Source of the DNA: JAUWVG01 sp964633715
Lineage (GTDB): Bacteria; Acidobacteriota; Aminicenantia; Aminicenantales; Aminicenantaceae
Length of the DNA stretch: 64,000 bases
Direction: 5' to 3'
Assembly (NCBI GenBank): GCA_964633715.1
Contig: CAZWHQ010000020.1
Coordinates: forward strand, 10,983-74,982
The position numbers were made by a program, and so were the translations under genes. Positions 42,168 to 50,989 of the stretch are shown here, in pieces. The notes under the pieces are model-generated. The model was not told the DNA's origin, did not search any database, and saw nothing but the letters and a program-made list of their open reading frames with translations. Position 1 is the stretch's first letter. Each line of letters opens with the position of its first letter.

Positions 42168-42658
42168 TGAAGGTCGTTTTATTTATCGGGAGTGAGTCGG
42201 ATTTAGATGTTATCAAAGGAGCCCTGAAAGTTTTCGAAGAATTTGAAATTTCCTTTTCTCTTGAAGTGACCTCTGCCCATCGTTCTCCGGAGAGGACAAA
42301 AAGACTCATATTAGAATCAGAAGAGCAGGGGGTGCAAGTTTTTATATGTGTGGCGGGAAAAGCCGCCCATCTTGCTGGCGTTGTGGCCTCCCATACGGTT
42401 TGTCCAGTTATCGGTGTGCCTGTTGGAGGATCGGATCTTGATGGGATGGATGCGCTGCTGTCTATAGTACAGATGCCTAAGGGTGTTCCCGTGGCCTGCA
42501 TGGGGATTGGAAAGCACGGAGCGATCAATGCCGCCCTTTTGGCCGTCCAGATCCTGAGCCTAAAAGATGAGTCCCTGTGCGAAAAATACAAAAAGTACAA
42601 GACAAAAATGGCAGAATCTGTCGAAGCCAGTTCTAATAAAATCAAAGAACTTCTATGA
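42167..42658 (+). CDS. purE: N5-carboxyaminoimidazole ribonucleotide mutase
   Basis: 163 residues, class I PurE. GSESDLD near the N-terminus, SAHRSPERT with the catalytic His, AGKAAHLAGVVA, IVQMPKGVPVA and GKHGAINAALLA. The ATG at 42167 follows AAAGGAGG and overlaps the purD stop (TGATG). No purK partner in the window. Confidence 0.96.
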   Translation: MKVVLFIGSESDLDVIKGALKVFEEFEISFSLEVTSAHRSPERTKRLILESEEQGVQVFICVAGKAAHLAGVVASHTVCPVIGVPVGGSDLDGMDALLSIVQMPKGVPVACMGIGKHGAINAALLAVQILSLKDESLCEKYKKYKTKMAESVEASSNKIKELL

Positions 42659-43899
42659 CCTCTTTTTCCATTCAAAGCTTCGGCTGCCGTGTCAATCAAG
42701 CCGAGGCTTTCTCCTGGGTCGATGAGTTTCAGAAACACGGTCTGAGATACGAAAAAAATTTTTCTAAAAGCGACCTGGTTATTGTGAACACATGTACGCT
42801 GACCAGCCGTGCGGACCGGGATGTGAGGCGCTTTATAAAAAGGACATCCCGTCTCCATCCAAATGTACGGATGGTTGTTACGGGATGTTTTGCCGAACGG
42901 GCAGCCGATGAGCTCAAGGAGTTTCAACAGGTCTGGAAAGTTTTTTCCAATCAAAAAAAAGAAGATCTCCCGGCTGAAATTATTTCTTTGCTAGGATCAA
43001 CAGCTGAGGATTCGCGGTTTTCTTATCGATCCAGAGCCCTGATCAAGATCCAGGACGGATGCAGTATGAGCTGTTCGTTCTGTATCATACCTCAGGTCCG
43101 CGGCGGAAACAAAAGCACAAGTCCAGACATTATAATGCAGAGAGTGTTGGACTGTCTTGAGCAGAATTTCCGGGAGGTCGTTTTAACCGGAATCCATATT
43201 TGTCTCTATGGAAGTGATTTTTCACCCAAATGGACGCTTTTAGATTTGTTGAAAAAGATGAAGGAAATTAAGAACTTACCTAGGATCAGGTTGAGCTCTC
43301 TCGATCCTAGATTTATGGGCAAAACGTTAATCGAATATATTTCGGACAGCAAACATATCTGTCCGCACTTTCACCTCTCTCTTCAACACGGCACAGAGGA
43401 TGTCCTCCAGCGGATGGGACGCCGCGTAAACTTATCCGATTATGACAGAATTCTAAGATTTCTTAAGGATAAGCGACCCTTTGTATCTCTTGGCGCGGAC
43501 ATTATTGTGGGCTTCCCGGGCGAAACCGACTTGGAGTTTGAAAGAATGTTTCAGTTTCTCGAGAAATCTCCCTTAACCTATATTCATGTATTTCCTTACT
43601 CTCCTAGACCCGGGACAGAGGCCGAACATTGGCCCCCAATTAATGGTCAAATTAAAAAGGAAAGGGCCGCATTGTTAAGACAGTTGTCGCTGGAAAAAAA
43701 TTTAGAATTCCGAAAAAAAATGATCGACAGGGAATTGGATGCGGTTGTTATTAAGAAAGGAAAACAGAAAACCCGAATTCTCACCGACAATTATATAGAA
43801 GTCCTAGCCCCTTCATGCTCGGCTGATGATAAGGAAAGGATCAAAGTTCGGATCACCCAAGTGAAGGAGAAACACTCATTTGGACAAATCCTCCAGTGA
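42655..43899 (+). CDS. mtaB: tRNA t6A37 methylthiotransferase MtaB
   Basis: 414-residue radical SAM enzyme that adds a methylthio group to t6A37 (ms2t6A). N-terminal UPF0004 domain cysteines are in FGCRVNQAE, NTCTLTSRAD and VTGCFAE. The radical SAM cluster is CSMSCSFC (about 138-145). A C-terminal TRAM-like region is basic. The N-terminal GCRVNQAEA fits MtaB rather than MiaB. Overlaps purE by 4 nt. Confidence 0.9.
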   Translation: MTSFSIQSFGCRVNQAEAFSWVDEFQKHGLRYEKNFSKSDLVIVNTCTLTSRADRDVRRFIKRTSRLHPNVRMVVTGCFAERAADELKEFQQVWKVFSNQKKEDLPAEIISLLGSTAEDSRFSYRSRALIKIQDGCSMSCSFCIIPQVRGGNKSTSPDIIMQRVLDCLEQNFREVVLTGIHICLYGSDFSPKWTLLDLLKKMKEIKNLPRIRLSSLDPRFMGKTLIEYISDSKHICPHFHLSLQHGTEDVLQRMGRRVNLSDYDRILRFLKDKRPFVSLGADIIVGFPGETDLEFERMFQFLEKSPLTYIHVFPYSPRPGTEAEHWPPINGQIKKERAALLRQLSLEKNLEFRKKMIDRELDAVVIKKGKQKTRILTDNYIEVLAPSCSADDKERIKVRITQVKEKHSFGQILQ

Positions 43900-43916
43900 A
43901 TTGAGCGGATGATAAA

Positions 43917-45623
43917 ATGAACAGAATTAGCCTGCTTCCTTCGGATGTCGCCCAGAAGATTGCCGCTGGAGAAGTCATAGAAGGGCCCTTTTCCGCAGTT
44001 AAAGAGCTTGTAGAGAACTCTCTTGATGCCCATGCAACGGAGATTAAGGTTGAACTTGTCGAAGGCGGAAAAAGACGTCTCCGTGTAACCGACAATGGGC
44101 ATGGAATGAGCCGGGAGGATGCGCTGCTTGCCTTTGAGAGACATTCTACGAGCAAAATCGCGACTGAGGCCGATCTCGATTCTATCAGGACTCTTGGATT
44201 TAGAGGGGAGGCCCTGCCCAGTATCTCTGCCGTCTCTCACGTCACACTGAAGACCTCTGAGAAAGATGAATCCGGTGGAATTTTAATCGAACGTAAAGGA
44301 GAAGACGTCCTCCGTGTTGAGGATATCGCTTTCCCTCAAGGCACGTGTATTGAAGTGGCCAATCTTTTCTTTAACCTACCGGCCAGAAAAAAATTTCTAA
44401 GGAGTGAAAGATCGGAAGTGAGTCAAGTTATCAAATATCTCACACAGGCAGCCATGGCATTTCCTGAGGTCCGGATTTCTTTATTTCACGGAAAAAGAAA
44501 GGTTTTTGACTATCCCTGTGTCGGTTTGTTAAAGGAAAGAATCTTTCAGATCTACGGTGGGGATATTTTAGAAAGGATTCTGGAAGTGGATTCTAAAGAT
44601 GGACAGTTGACTCTCTTTGGTTACGCTTCTATTCCTCCAAGGGGAAGACGTGACCGGAAGCAGCAGTTTTTTTTCGTCAACAAACGACCAGTGAAAGATA
44701 AAATTCTTCAGGCCGCACTCAACCAGTGCTATAAGAGTTTTTTGGAGAAGGGCTATTTTGCCGAATCCTTTTTGTTCCTCAGAGTTCCCTTTGCAGATGT
44801 AGATGTGAATGTGCATCCGACAAAAACAGAGGTGAAGTTTATCGATTCCAGCAACGTCTTCCGTTTTGTACACAGAAGTTTAGAGCAGGCTTTGCTGAAG
44901 GGTATGGGTGTTAAAGAAATTTATCCTTTGCATAAAGAAAAAGAACATGAATTTTTTGTGTCGGAACATCAAAAAATTCCCATGTCTTTCGATTTTAAAA
45001 AACAAAGGCGAGACGAAACGTCTCTATTTCCTTTTCCCAAGTCTGAAAAAGTTGCAGCTATTCCTGTTTTGGGACAATACAGCAATATGTATATCGTTGC
45101 AGCCGGCGAAGAAGAGCTGCTCATCATCGACCAACACAACGCTCATGAAAGAGTCTTATTTGACCGCTATGTTGAAATTGACAGCAAAAAAAAATGGCCG
45201 CAGAAGCTAGTTCTCCTTCCTATTGTCTTTGATTTATCTCCTGCTCAGATCGAAAGTTTTAGAGACAGCCGCGAACTGCTAGAGGGGGTGGGTTTCAGAC
45301 TCGAAGAGATGGGCGGGCGCAGTTTTGCTCTTAGGGAATATCCCGGTCTCTTTAAGGAGGACGAAGCAAAGGACATATTCCTATCTCTTCTTGAAGATGT
45401 TCAAGAGAAAAAAATAAAGGACAAAAAACATAAACTGCTGGCAACCATTGCCTGCAAGACAGCTGTTAAAGCAGGAGAAATTCTCACCCGGGAGAAAATG
45501 GAATACCTTGTCGATGAACTTTTCAAGACATCTAATATTTCACTATGCCCTCACGGTAGGCCGATTATTGTAAAAATCCAAAAAAAAGAAATCGAGAAGG
45601 GGCTCAAAAGAGCCAAAAATTGA
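43917..45623 (+). CDS. mutL: DNA mismatch repair protein MutL
   Basis: 568 residues. GHKL ATPase: IAAGEVIEGPFSAVKELVENSLDA (about 13-36), VTDNGHGM and GFRGEALPSISAV. The C-terminal nicking-endonuclease site is present as DQHNAHERVLFDRY (consensus DQHA-x2-E-x4-E, here with N and D substitutions), with CKTAVKAGE and SLCPHGRPI. It is thus probably an endonuclease-type MutL. No mutS is in the window. Last gene of the operon, 17 nt after mtaB. Confidence 0.95.
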   Translation: MNRISLLPSDVAQKIAAGEVIEGPFSAVKELVENSLDAHATEIKVELVEGGKRRLRVTDNGHGMSREDALLAFERHSTSKIATEADLDSIRTLGFRGEALPSISAVSHVTLKTSEKDESGGILIERKGEDVLRVEDIAFPQGTCIEVANLFFNLPARKKFLRSERSEVSQVIKYLTQAAMAFPEVRISLFHGKRKVFDYPCVGLLKERIFQIYGGDILERILEVDSKDGQLTLFGYASIPPRGRRDRKQQFFFVNKRPVKDKILQAALNQCYKSFLEKGYFAESFLFLRVPFADVDVNVHPTKTEVKFIDSSNVFRFVHRSLEQALLKGMGVKEIYPLHKEKEHEFFVSEHQKIPMSFDFKKQRRDETSLFPFPKSEKVAAIPVLGQYSNMYIVAAGEEELLIIDQHNAHERVLFDRYVEIDSKKKWPQKLVLLPIVFDLSPAQIESFRDSRELLEGVGFRLEEMGGRSFALREYPGLFKEDEAKDIFLSLLEDVQEKKIKDKKHKLLATIACKTAVKAGEILTREKMEYLVDELFKTSNISLCPHGRPIIVKIQKKEIEKGLKRAKN

Positions 45624-45648
45624 CAATTTCCCCCTGTTCTGCTACTAT
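45620..45648 (+). promoter_or_regulatory. Promoter for the tRNA pair
   Basis: TTGACA (45620-45625), a 17-nt spacer and TACTAT (45643-45648). Start near 45655, 22 nt before the first tRNA. It overlaps the mutL stop. Confidence 0.65.
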
Positions 45649-45676
45649 TCTTGACACTTTTAGAGTGATGAATAAC

Positions 45677-45751
45677 CGGGGAGTGGCGCAGCTTGGCTAG
45701 CGCGCCTGCTTTGGGAGCAGGAGGTCGTCGGTTCGAATCCGATCTCCCCGA
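45677..45751 (+). tRNA. tRNA-Pro (TGG)
   Basis: The acceptor stem CGGGGAG (45677-45683) pairs with CTCCCCG (45744-45750), discriminator A. The anticodon arm CCTGC-TTTGGGA-GCAGG gives anticodon TGG. GTTCGAATCC forms the T loop. The 3' CCA is not encoded (ATTA follows). Confidence 0.95.
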
Positions 45752-45783
45752 TTAAATAACCGATTATTTGGCCCAATACAAGC

Positions 45784-45860
45784 GCGCCAGTAGCTCAGTT
45801 GGACAGAGCAGCTGCCTTCTAAGCAGCGGGTCGGGAGTTCGAGTCTCTCCTGGCGCGCCA
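45784..45860 (+). tRNA. tRNA-Arg (TCT)
   Basis: The acceptor GCGCCAG (45784-45790) pairs with CTGGCGC (45850-45856), discriminator G, then an encoded CCA (45858-45860). The anticodon arm GCTGC-CTTCTAA-GCAGC gives TCT. 32 nt after tRNA-Pro, likely co-transcribed. Confidence 0.95.
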
Positions 45861-45879
45861 TCTTTCCTCATGAAAAAAG

Positions 45880-46323
45880 TTAATCAGCTTCAGATTCGAA
45901 TAATGGCAAAAAAGAGGAGAGTAATTTCTTGGCCTTTACCACCTCCTTTTCAAGAACCATAATTCTGTAGGGGAAATTTTCTGCAGCTCCGCTGCCTAAA
46001 ATGACTCTGTGCTGATTCTGCGTTCCATCAATAATAGCCGAAATCCCCTCCTGGGCAAGGATGTCTACGGCTTGTGTGGCTATAGTCCAGTTGTGACACC
46101 CCTCGGCCACTACGAATTCTCCTTTGGCAGTGCCCTGGTCGGGTTGCTTTAGGTTTTTTTTAAAATCTGCCGATACATGCCCCCGGCTCTTCAGCTCAGT
46201 TTTGATAAGATCTAGGGCTTCGGGCAGAAATTCGTCTGCCTGGTTTTGAATAAAATCCAGCAGCTCTTCATCTGAAAGCTGCTGATAATGTGTCCTTAGG
46301 TGTTCATATTCTTCTGTGTCCAT
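45880..46323 (-). CDS. DUF2007-domain protein
   Basis: 147 residues. An acidic helical N-terminus (YEHLRTHYQQLSDEELLDFI) looks like a zf-less adaptor. The C-terminal half (about 70-140) matches DUF2007: NWTIATQAVDILAQEGISAIIDG...FPYRIMVLEKEVVKAKKLL. Family members are small soluble proteins with proposed signalling roles. Function unknown. AGGAGG-type SD (CAGGAGGAATG). Confidence 0.72.
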   Translation of the reverse strand: MDTEEYEHLRTHYQQLSDEELLDFIQNQADEFLPEALDLIKTELKSRGHVSADFKKNLKQPDQGTAKGEFVVAEGCHNWTIATQAVDILAQEGISAIIDGTQNQHRVILGSGAAENFPYRIMVLEKEVVKAKKLLSSFLPLFESEAD

Positions 46324-46463
46324 TACGTGTCATTCCTCCTGACAGTCTCAAATGAACTTATCACACGCAAAACAGTGAGGTCAATTTACAAATCTGTTCA
46401 TTATGGTCTCACTTTTTAGATTTCCTTGTGGAATTTTATCTGGGTTTGTTGTATTTTTCTTGG

Positions 46464-47486
46464 ATGACAGTTATAAGAACAAAGGCTCTATTCCTTTTTG
46501 TCCTGTTCGGTTTTTTATCCGTTTCCTTGAGCGCACAAAGCAGTGATAAAAAAGCCAAGGGCACACTCTGGATTTGCTGGGAAAACGACACCTTTTTGAA
46601 AACCGACCGCGGATTCACCAACGGTCTCAAGCTGACCTGGATTTCACCTGTTACGGAAAATCCCAAAAGAAATGCTGTTTTTGGATGGATGCCTTTTTTG
46701 CGAAAACCCGATTTTTTATACATGTTTTCCTATTCCTTAAGACAGGATGTCTTCACGCCGGACGATATAAAATCGTCGGAACTGAACAAAAACGACCGGC
46801 CGTACGCCGGATACCTGACTTTCGAAGTGGGGATCCACAGCCTTGGGAAGAATCGCGCAGCATCTTTTACCCTCGCCTTGGGAGTGGTCGGGCCCCTGTC
46901 AATGGCCGAACAGGTGCAAAAATTTGTTCATAACCGAAGTGTCGCCCCAGTGCCCCAGGGTTGGCCTCATCAACTGCGCAACGAATTGGCCGTTCAGGTT
47001 ATATATGAGAACAAGGGCAGGTTCCAGCTGTTCGGGACCAAGAAGGGATTTGGATTCGATTTCATTCCTCATGTTGTGGGGGGTGTGGGAAATGTCTACA
47101 CCTACGGCAGCACAGGATTCCAGACTCGTTTGGGCTGGAATCTGCCCCTTGATTTTGGTGTGCCCCTTCTCCGTCCTGGCGGATCGAGTGGGGTGGGGAT
47201 GTTTAGCCGGGATCCGCTCCGAACCGGATCTGATTTTTATGCTATCTATCTGTTTTCCGCCGTGGATGGGCAGCTGGTGCTCAGAAATATTTTCCTGGAT
47301 GGGAATTTGATTCGCGACAGCCACAGTGTTAAAAAAGATCTATTGACTTGGAATGTCCAGATGGGTTTTGGGGTCAAAATAAGATATTTAAACATAAATG
47401 TGGCCTATGTGTTGTGGTCAAGATTGTTCGAACTGCAGAAGAACCGGCAGGCTTATCTGATCACCAACATTTCCTATTCATTCTAA
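46464..47486 (+). CDS. LpxR-family lipid A 3'-O-deacylase (outer membrane)
   Basis: 340 residues: signal peptide MTVIRTKALFLFVLFGFLSV with an SLSA cleavage site, then a 12-stranded-barrel type protein of DUF2219/LpxR. Active-site blocks: WENDTFLKTDRGFTNGLKLTW (Asn/Asp/Thr) and LNKNDRPYAGYL. C-terminal Phe. LpxR removes the 3'-acyloxyacyl chain of lipid A at the cell surface. The ATG at 46464 is chosen over a GTG at 46428 because it starts the signal peptide; no good SD is visible. Confidence 0.85.
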   Translation: MTVIRTKALFLFVLFGFLSVSLSAQSSDKKAKGTLWICWENDTFLKTDRGFTNGLKLTWISPVTENPKRNAVFGWMPFLRKPDFLYMFSYSLRQDVFTPDDIKSSELNKNDRPYAGYLTFEVGIHSLGKNRAASFTLALGVVGPLSMAEQVQKFVHNRSVAPVPQGWPHQLRNELAVQVIYENKGRFQLFGTKKGFGFDFIPHVVGGVGNVYTYGSTGFQTRLGWNLPLDFGVPLLRPGGSSGVGMFSRDPLRTGSDFYAIYLFSAVDGQLVLRNIFLDGNLIRDSHSVKKDLLTWNVQMGFGVKIRYLNINVAYVLWSRLFELQKNRQAYLITNISYSF

Positions 47487-47648
47487 GAGATCGAAGTGAT
47501 ATCCTCTCTCTACTCTGGTTACCTTTAACAGCAAGACAATTCTCCAGAAGTGGCTTTTCTGAAGAGAAATCTCTCCGATTTTTTGACTGAACACCTTTCA
47601 TTTGATAATCGTATTAGAGTGTAAATAAGAAACCTTCAGGAGGGGATT

Positions 47649-48755
47649 GTGAGAAAACTATTTCCTGTCCTTTTAGTTTTAAGCATTTTAATTGGGATCA
47701 ATTGCAGTCAGCAAAAAACAGAATGGCAGGGAACAGTCGAAGAGATCGATGGTGTTCAAGTCGTAAAAAATCCCAAAGAACCGCTCTATGGTGAGGATGT
47801 CTTTGTTTTGGAGGAGGAACTAACCATCGGGGAGGTGGAGGGAAGAGAGGAGTACATGTTCCAGCAGATTTATAACCTTGTAGTGGCCGAAAATGGAGAT
47901 ATTTATATTTTAGACTATAAGGCCCAACATGTGAAGGTGTTCGACCGAGACGGGCAGTATCTGCGGACGATCGGCCGCCCCGGACAGGGACCGGGTGAAT
48001 TGTTCCTGGCACGAATTCTGGTCTTGACAACACGAGGTGAGGTGGCCATTCAAAATATCAACAATATTTCCTATTTTTCCCGTGAGGGAGAATTCCTGAG
48101 AAGTACTCCTCTAACAAAAGGGCGGATACTCACAATAGATATTGACGATTTTGGGAATATATTCGGATACAGCATCGAGGGTGACAAGGGCGTTTATGAA
48201 TTGAAGAAGTACGATCCTGAGTTCAATGAACTATTTTCTTTGGGCACGTCTCCTCTGCCCACAGCTGAAACGCAGAAAACGGGCAAGAGGAATGCCTTTT
48301 TCACTCTATTGAGATGGGACCTCATCAATGGTGATCAGGTTGTCACCGGATATCCCGAAGAAGGATACTTGTTAAAAATCTTTAATGCCGAAGGAATATT
48401 GATCAGAAAAATTGAAAAAGATTACACTCCGTTAGAAATAACAAAGGAAGATTTTGAGGCGGAAAAGGAGGATTATCCTCCAGAATTATCACAGGGTCTC
48501 TATGCCCCCAAACATTTTCCTCCCTTTAGGACTTTGCGGTCGGATGACGAAGGGAGAATCTGGGTGTTCACCTCCAAAAAAACTGCTGATGGAGAAAGAG
48601 TGTACTGGGATGTTTTCGATGCAGAGGGAAAATACATCTTTGAAGTCGCTTTGAAAGCAAGCCCACGAATTTTTAACAATAAGATGTACGCCATAGAAGA
48701 GGATGAAGATGGCTACCAGTACGTCAAGCGTTATAGGATCGTTTGGAATTTTTGA
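47649..48755 (+). CDS. 6-bladed beta-propeller lipoprotein
   Basis: 368 residues from GTG 47649, with AGGAGGGG as SD. The leader ends in LSILIGINCSQ (lipobox, Cys19). The body shows NHL/6-bladed propeller blades: GDIYILDYKAQHVKVFDRDGQYLRTIGRPGQGPGEL, then later DDEGRIWVF and DVFDAEGKYIFEV. Probably a periplasmic-facing scaffold or sensor. A possible promoter TTGACT lies at about 47581. The degenerate SDR follows at 25 nt. Confidence 0.83.
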   Translation: MRKLFPVLLVLSILIGINCSQQKTEWQGTVEEIDGVQVVKNPKEPLYGEDVFVLEEELTIGEVEGREEYMFQQIYNLVVAENGDIYILDYKAQHVKVFDRDGQYLRTIGRPGQGPGELFLARILVLTTRGEVAIQNINNISYFSREGEFLRSTPLTKGRILTIDIDDFGNIFGYSIEGDKGVYELKKYDPEFNELFSLGTSPLPTAETQKTGKRNAFFTLLRWDLINGDQVVTGYPEEGYLLKIFNAEGILIRKIEKDYTPLEITKEDFEAEKEDYPPELSQGLYAPKHFPPFRTLRSDDEGRIWVFTSKKTADGERVYWDVFDAEGKYIFEVALKASPRIFNNKMYAIEEDEDGYQYVKRYRIVWNF

Positions 48756-48780
48756 AAAGGAAAAAGAAAAGGAGCGAGAG

Positions 48781-49003
48781 ATGAAAAATGATCCATCCGG
48801 GTTAAAAGGAAGGGTGGCCGTTGTCACAGGAGGCGGACGCGGGATTGGGAAAGCGATCTCAACAATTCCTCGAATCTTTTCCCATCCCCAGACTGGGCAC
48901 GCCTGAAGAAATCGGCCATCTTGTGGTATTTTTGTGTTCGGACGAATCCGCATACATCACAGGTGCTTCCTTGGACATCAACGGCGGCGACCTGATGATC
49001 TGA
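48781..49003 (+). pseudogene. Short-chain dehydrogenase with internal deletion and frameshift
   Basis: The N-terminal 26 codons are a normal SDR start (LKGRVAVVTGGGRGIGKAI, NAD-binding TGxxxGIG). The reading then jumps, in a shifted frame, to the SDR C-terminus: QQFLESFPIPRLGTPEEIG, then HLVVFLCSDESAYITGASLDINGG. About 170 residues including the catalytic Ser-Tyr-Lys are missing. The join lies near 48850-48865. Not a functional enzyme. Confidence 0.88.
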
Positions 49004-49140
49004 ATTTTTCTATCGCCTCAAAAGGTGATAGGCAGAGAATGAAATTCACCCTTTATATCCTCCCTCATGGTGATTGACCGCTTTCTGGGTCTCTGTGAGA
49101 ATACGTAACCTCAGGTACAATTATCGGAAAACTTTATATA

Positions 49141-49155
49141 TGACAAAATTTGTCA
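49141..49155. promoter_or_regulatory. Putative PilR-binding palindrome upstream of pilB
   Basis: TGACAA-AAT-TTGTCA, perfect 6-bp arms, 92 nt before the pilB ATG. The same arms recur upstream of pilA at 56061-56075. I find no matching -24/-12 box between it and pilB. Confidence 0.5.
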
Positions 49156-49246
49156 AAAGAGAAAATTTGATTGGATTGATCGTCTTTAACTATGTCTTCT
49201 CAGATAGTAGAAAGTTTGGGAAGAAAATATTTTTTGGACAAAATAC

Positions 49247-50977
49247 ATGAGTTCGAATCTAGGTGATCTTCTTGTTCGAGAAAAGGTGCTGAACCAGGCA
49301 CAGCTCAAAACGGCTCGAACTTATCAACGGGACAACGAAGTGTCTATGGGTTCAGCTGTTGTCAGCCTCGGCTACCTTTCTGAAGAAGAAGTGGCACAAA
49401 CCTTAAGCAAGGAATACGGCTATCCTTTTATCGATCTCGATCAGTTTGAAGTCTATCCTGATGTGCTGGACCTTGTCTCTTTGGATGTAGCGAAGAAATA
49501 TATGGTGGTGCCCATCCACCTCAACCGGAATTGTCTGACACTGGCCATGATGGATCCGACGGACCTTGAAGCGGTCGAAGACATAAAATTCCGGACAGGT
49601 CTGAGTTTGCAGCCTGTTATCGCTTCTGAAACAGCCATCATGAATGCTATTCAGCAGTATTATGGAACATCCGATTCTCTGCGTGTCAAGCAGGTCGTTG
49701 ATGAAATCGAGCAGGCAGAAGATTCTTCCATTTTGATCGTCGAGGATGAAGAAGAGGCAGAAGAGTTTGATGTAGAGGAATTGAATACATCTGTAAGCGA
49801 AGCCCCCATTATCACACTTGTAAATTCGGTCTTGGTCGATTCAATTAAAAAAGGGGCGTCCGATGTTCATTTTGAGCCGTATGAGAAGGCCTTCCGCATC
49901 CGTTTCCGATTGGACGGTACACTCTACGAGATGATGAACCTTGCCCTGCGCTTTAAAAATGCCGTTATCTCTCGAGTCAAAATCCTCTCAAATATGAATA
50001 TTGCTGAAAAGAGGCTCCCACAGGATGGACGCATGAAGATGAGAGTCAAGCTGGAAAACGGGCAACGTAAAGATGTGGACATGCGCGTTTCCAGTGTGCC
50101 AACTATGTTTGGTGAAAAAATCGTTATCCGTATCCTGGACAAGGAAATGCTTCGGTTGGATCTATCCTATCTCGGATTAGAAAAAGAGAGCCTGGAAGTT
50201 TTTTCCGATGGGATCAAGAAGCCGTGGGGAATTATCCTTGTTACGGGACCAACGGGAAGTGGAAAAACAAACACGCTCTATTCGGCGATTTCTGCCCTGA
50301 ATTCTATTGAAAAGAACATTATGACGGCAGAAAATCCAGTCGAGTTTCATCTTTCTGGCATCAACCAAGTGGATATCAAGGATGAGATAGGGCTTAGTTT
50401 TTCGAGTTCTCTGAAGAGTTTCTTAAGACAGGACCCAGACATTATGCTTGTTGGGGAGATGAGAGATTTCGAGACCGTGGACATTGCGATTAAAGCGGCA
50501 TTGACCGGTCATCTTGTCTTTTCCACGGTCCACACCAATGATGCCGCCAGCACAATCAACAGGTTGATGAATATGGATGTGGAACCCTTCTTGATAGCCG
50601 ATTCAGTGACCATGATCGTAGCCCAGAGATTGGTCAGGATGTTGTGTCCAAAGTGTCGAGATAAACAAACCCTCTCTCAGGAAGCATTGGTGGACATTGG
50701 CTTCACTCCTGAGGAGGCACAGAATGTCAGTGTGTATAAACCCTATGGGTGCGGAGACTGCAATAATACAGGTTACAAGGGCAGAGTTGGGCTTTTTGAA
50801 GTCATGAAGATCACGGATGAAATTAAGGATTTGATCCTGACGAGGGCTCAATCGAGAGAGATTAGAGCGAAGGCCATCGAACAAGGCATGGTCACTCTCC
50901 GTCGCAGTGGTCTACTGAAAATAAAGAAAGGCGTCACTTCGGTTGAAGAGGTGCTTAGAGAAACCGTAAGAGATTAA
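49247..50977 (+). CDS. pilB: Type IV pilus extension ATPase PilB
   Basis: 576 residues. An N-terminal GSPII_E_N domain (1-150) is followed by an acidic linker (EDEEEAEEFDVEE). In the ATPase domain GPTGSGKT is at 334-341, the Asp box reads DPDIMLVGEMRD, the His box TGHLVFSTVHTND, and the zinc site CPKC...CGDCNNTGYKGR. Hexameric cytoplasmic motor for pilus assembly. First gene of pilBTCSR. Confidence 0.96.
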   Translation: MSSNLGDLLVREKVLNQAQLKTARTYQRDNEVSMGSAVVSLGYLSEEEVAQTLSKEYGYPFIDLDQFEVYPDVLDLVSLDVAKKYMVVPIHLNRNCLTLAMMDPTDLEAVEDIKFRTGLSLQPVIASETAIMNAIQQYYGTSDSLRVKQVVDEIEQAEDSSILIVEDEEEAEEFDVEELNTSVSEAPIITLVNSVLVDSIKKGASDVHFEPYEKAFRIRFRLDGTLYEMMNLALRFKNAVISRVKILSNMNIAEKRLPQDGRMKMRVKLENGQRKDVDMRVSSVPTMFGEKIVIRILDKEMLRLDLSYLGLEKESLEVFSDGIKKPWGIILVTGPTGSGKTNTLYSAISALNSIEKNIMTAENPVEFHLSGINQVDIKDEIGLSFSSSLKSFLRQDPDIMLVGEMRDFETVDIAIKAALTGHLVFSTVHTNDAASTINRLMNMDVEPFLIADSVTMIVAQRLVRMLCPKCRDKQTLSQEALVDIGFTPEEAQNVSVYKPYGCGDCNNTGYKGRVGLFEVMKITDEIKDLILTRAQSREIRAKAIEQGMVTLRRSGLLKIKKGVTSVEEVLRETVRD

Positions 50978-50989
50978 AAAGGTGATAAA

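Noticed and set aside
42148..42954. 268-codon antisense frame opposite purE and mtaB
   Set aside because: purE and mtaB are unmistakable on the other strand; the antisense product has no recognisable motif.
45600..45618. GGCTC-AAAA-GAGCC hairpin at the end of mutL
   Set aside because: It lies in coding sequence and is followed by A residues rather than T, so it is not a terminator.
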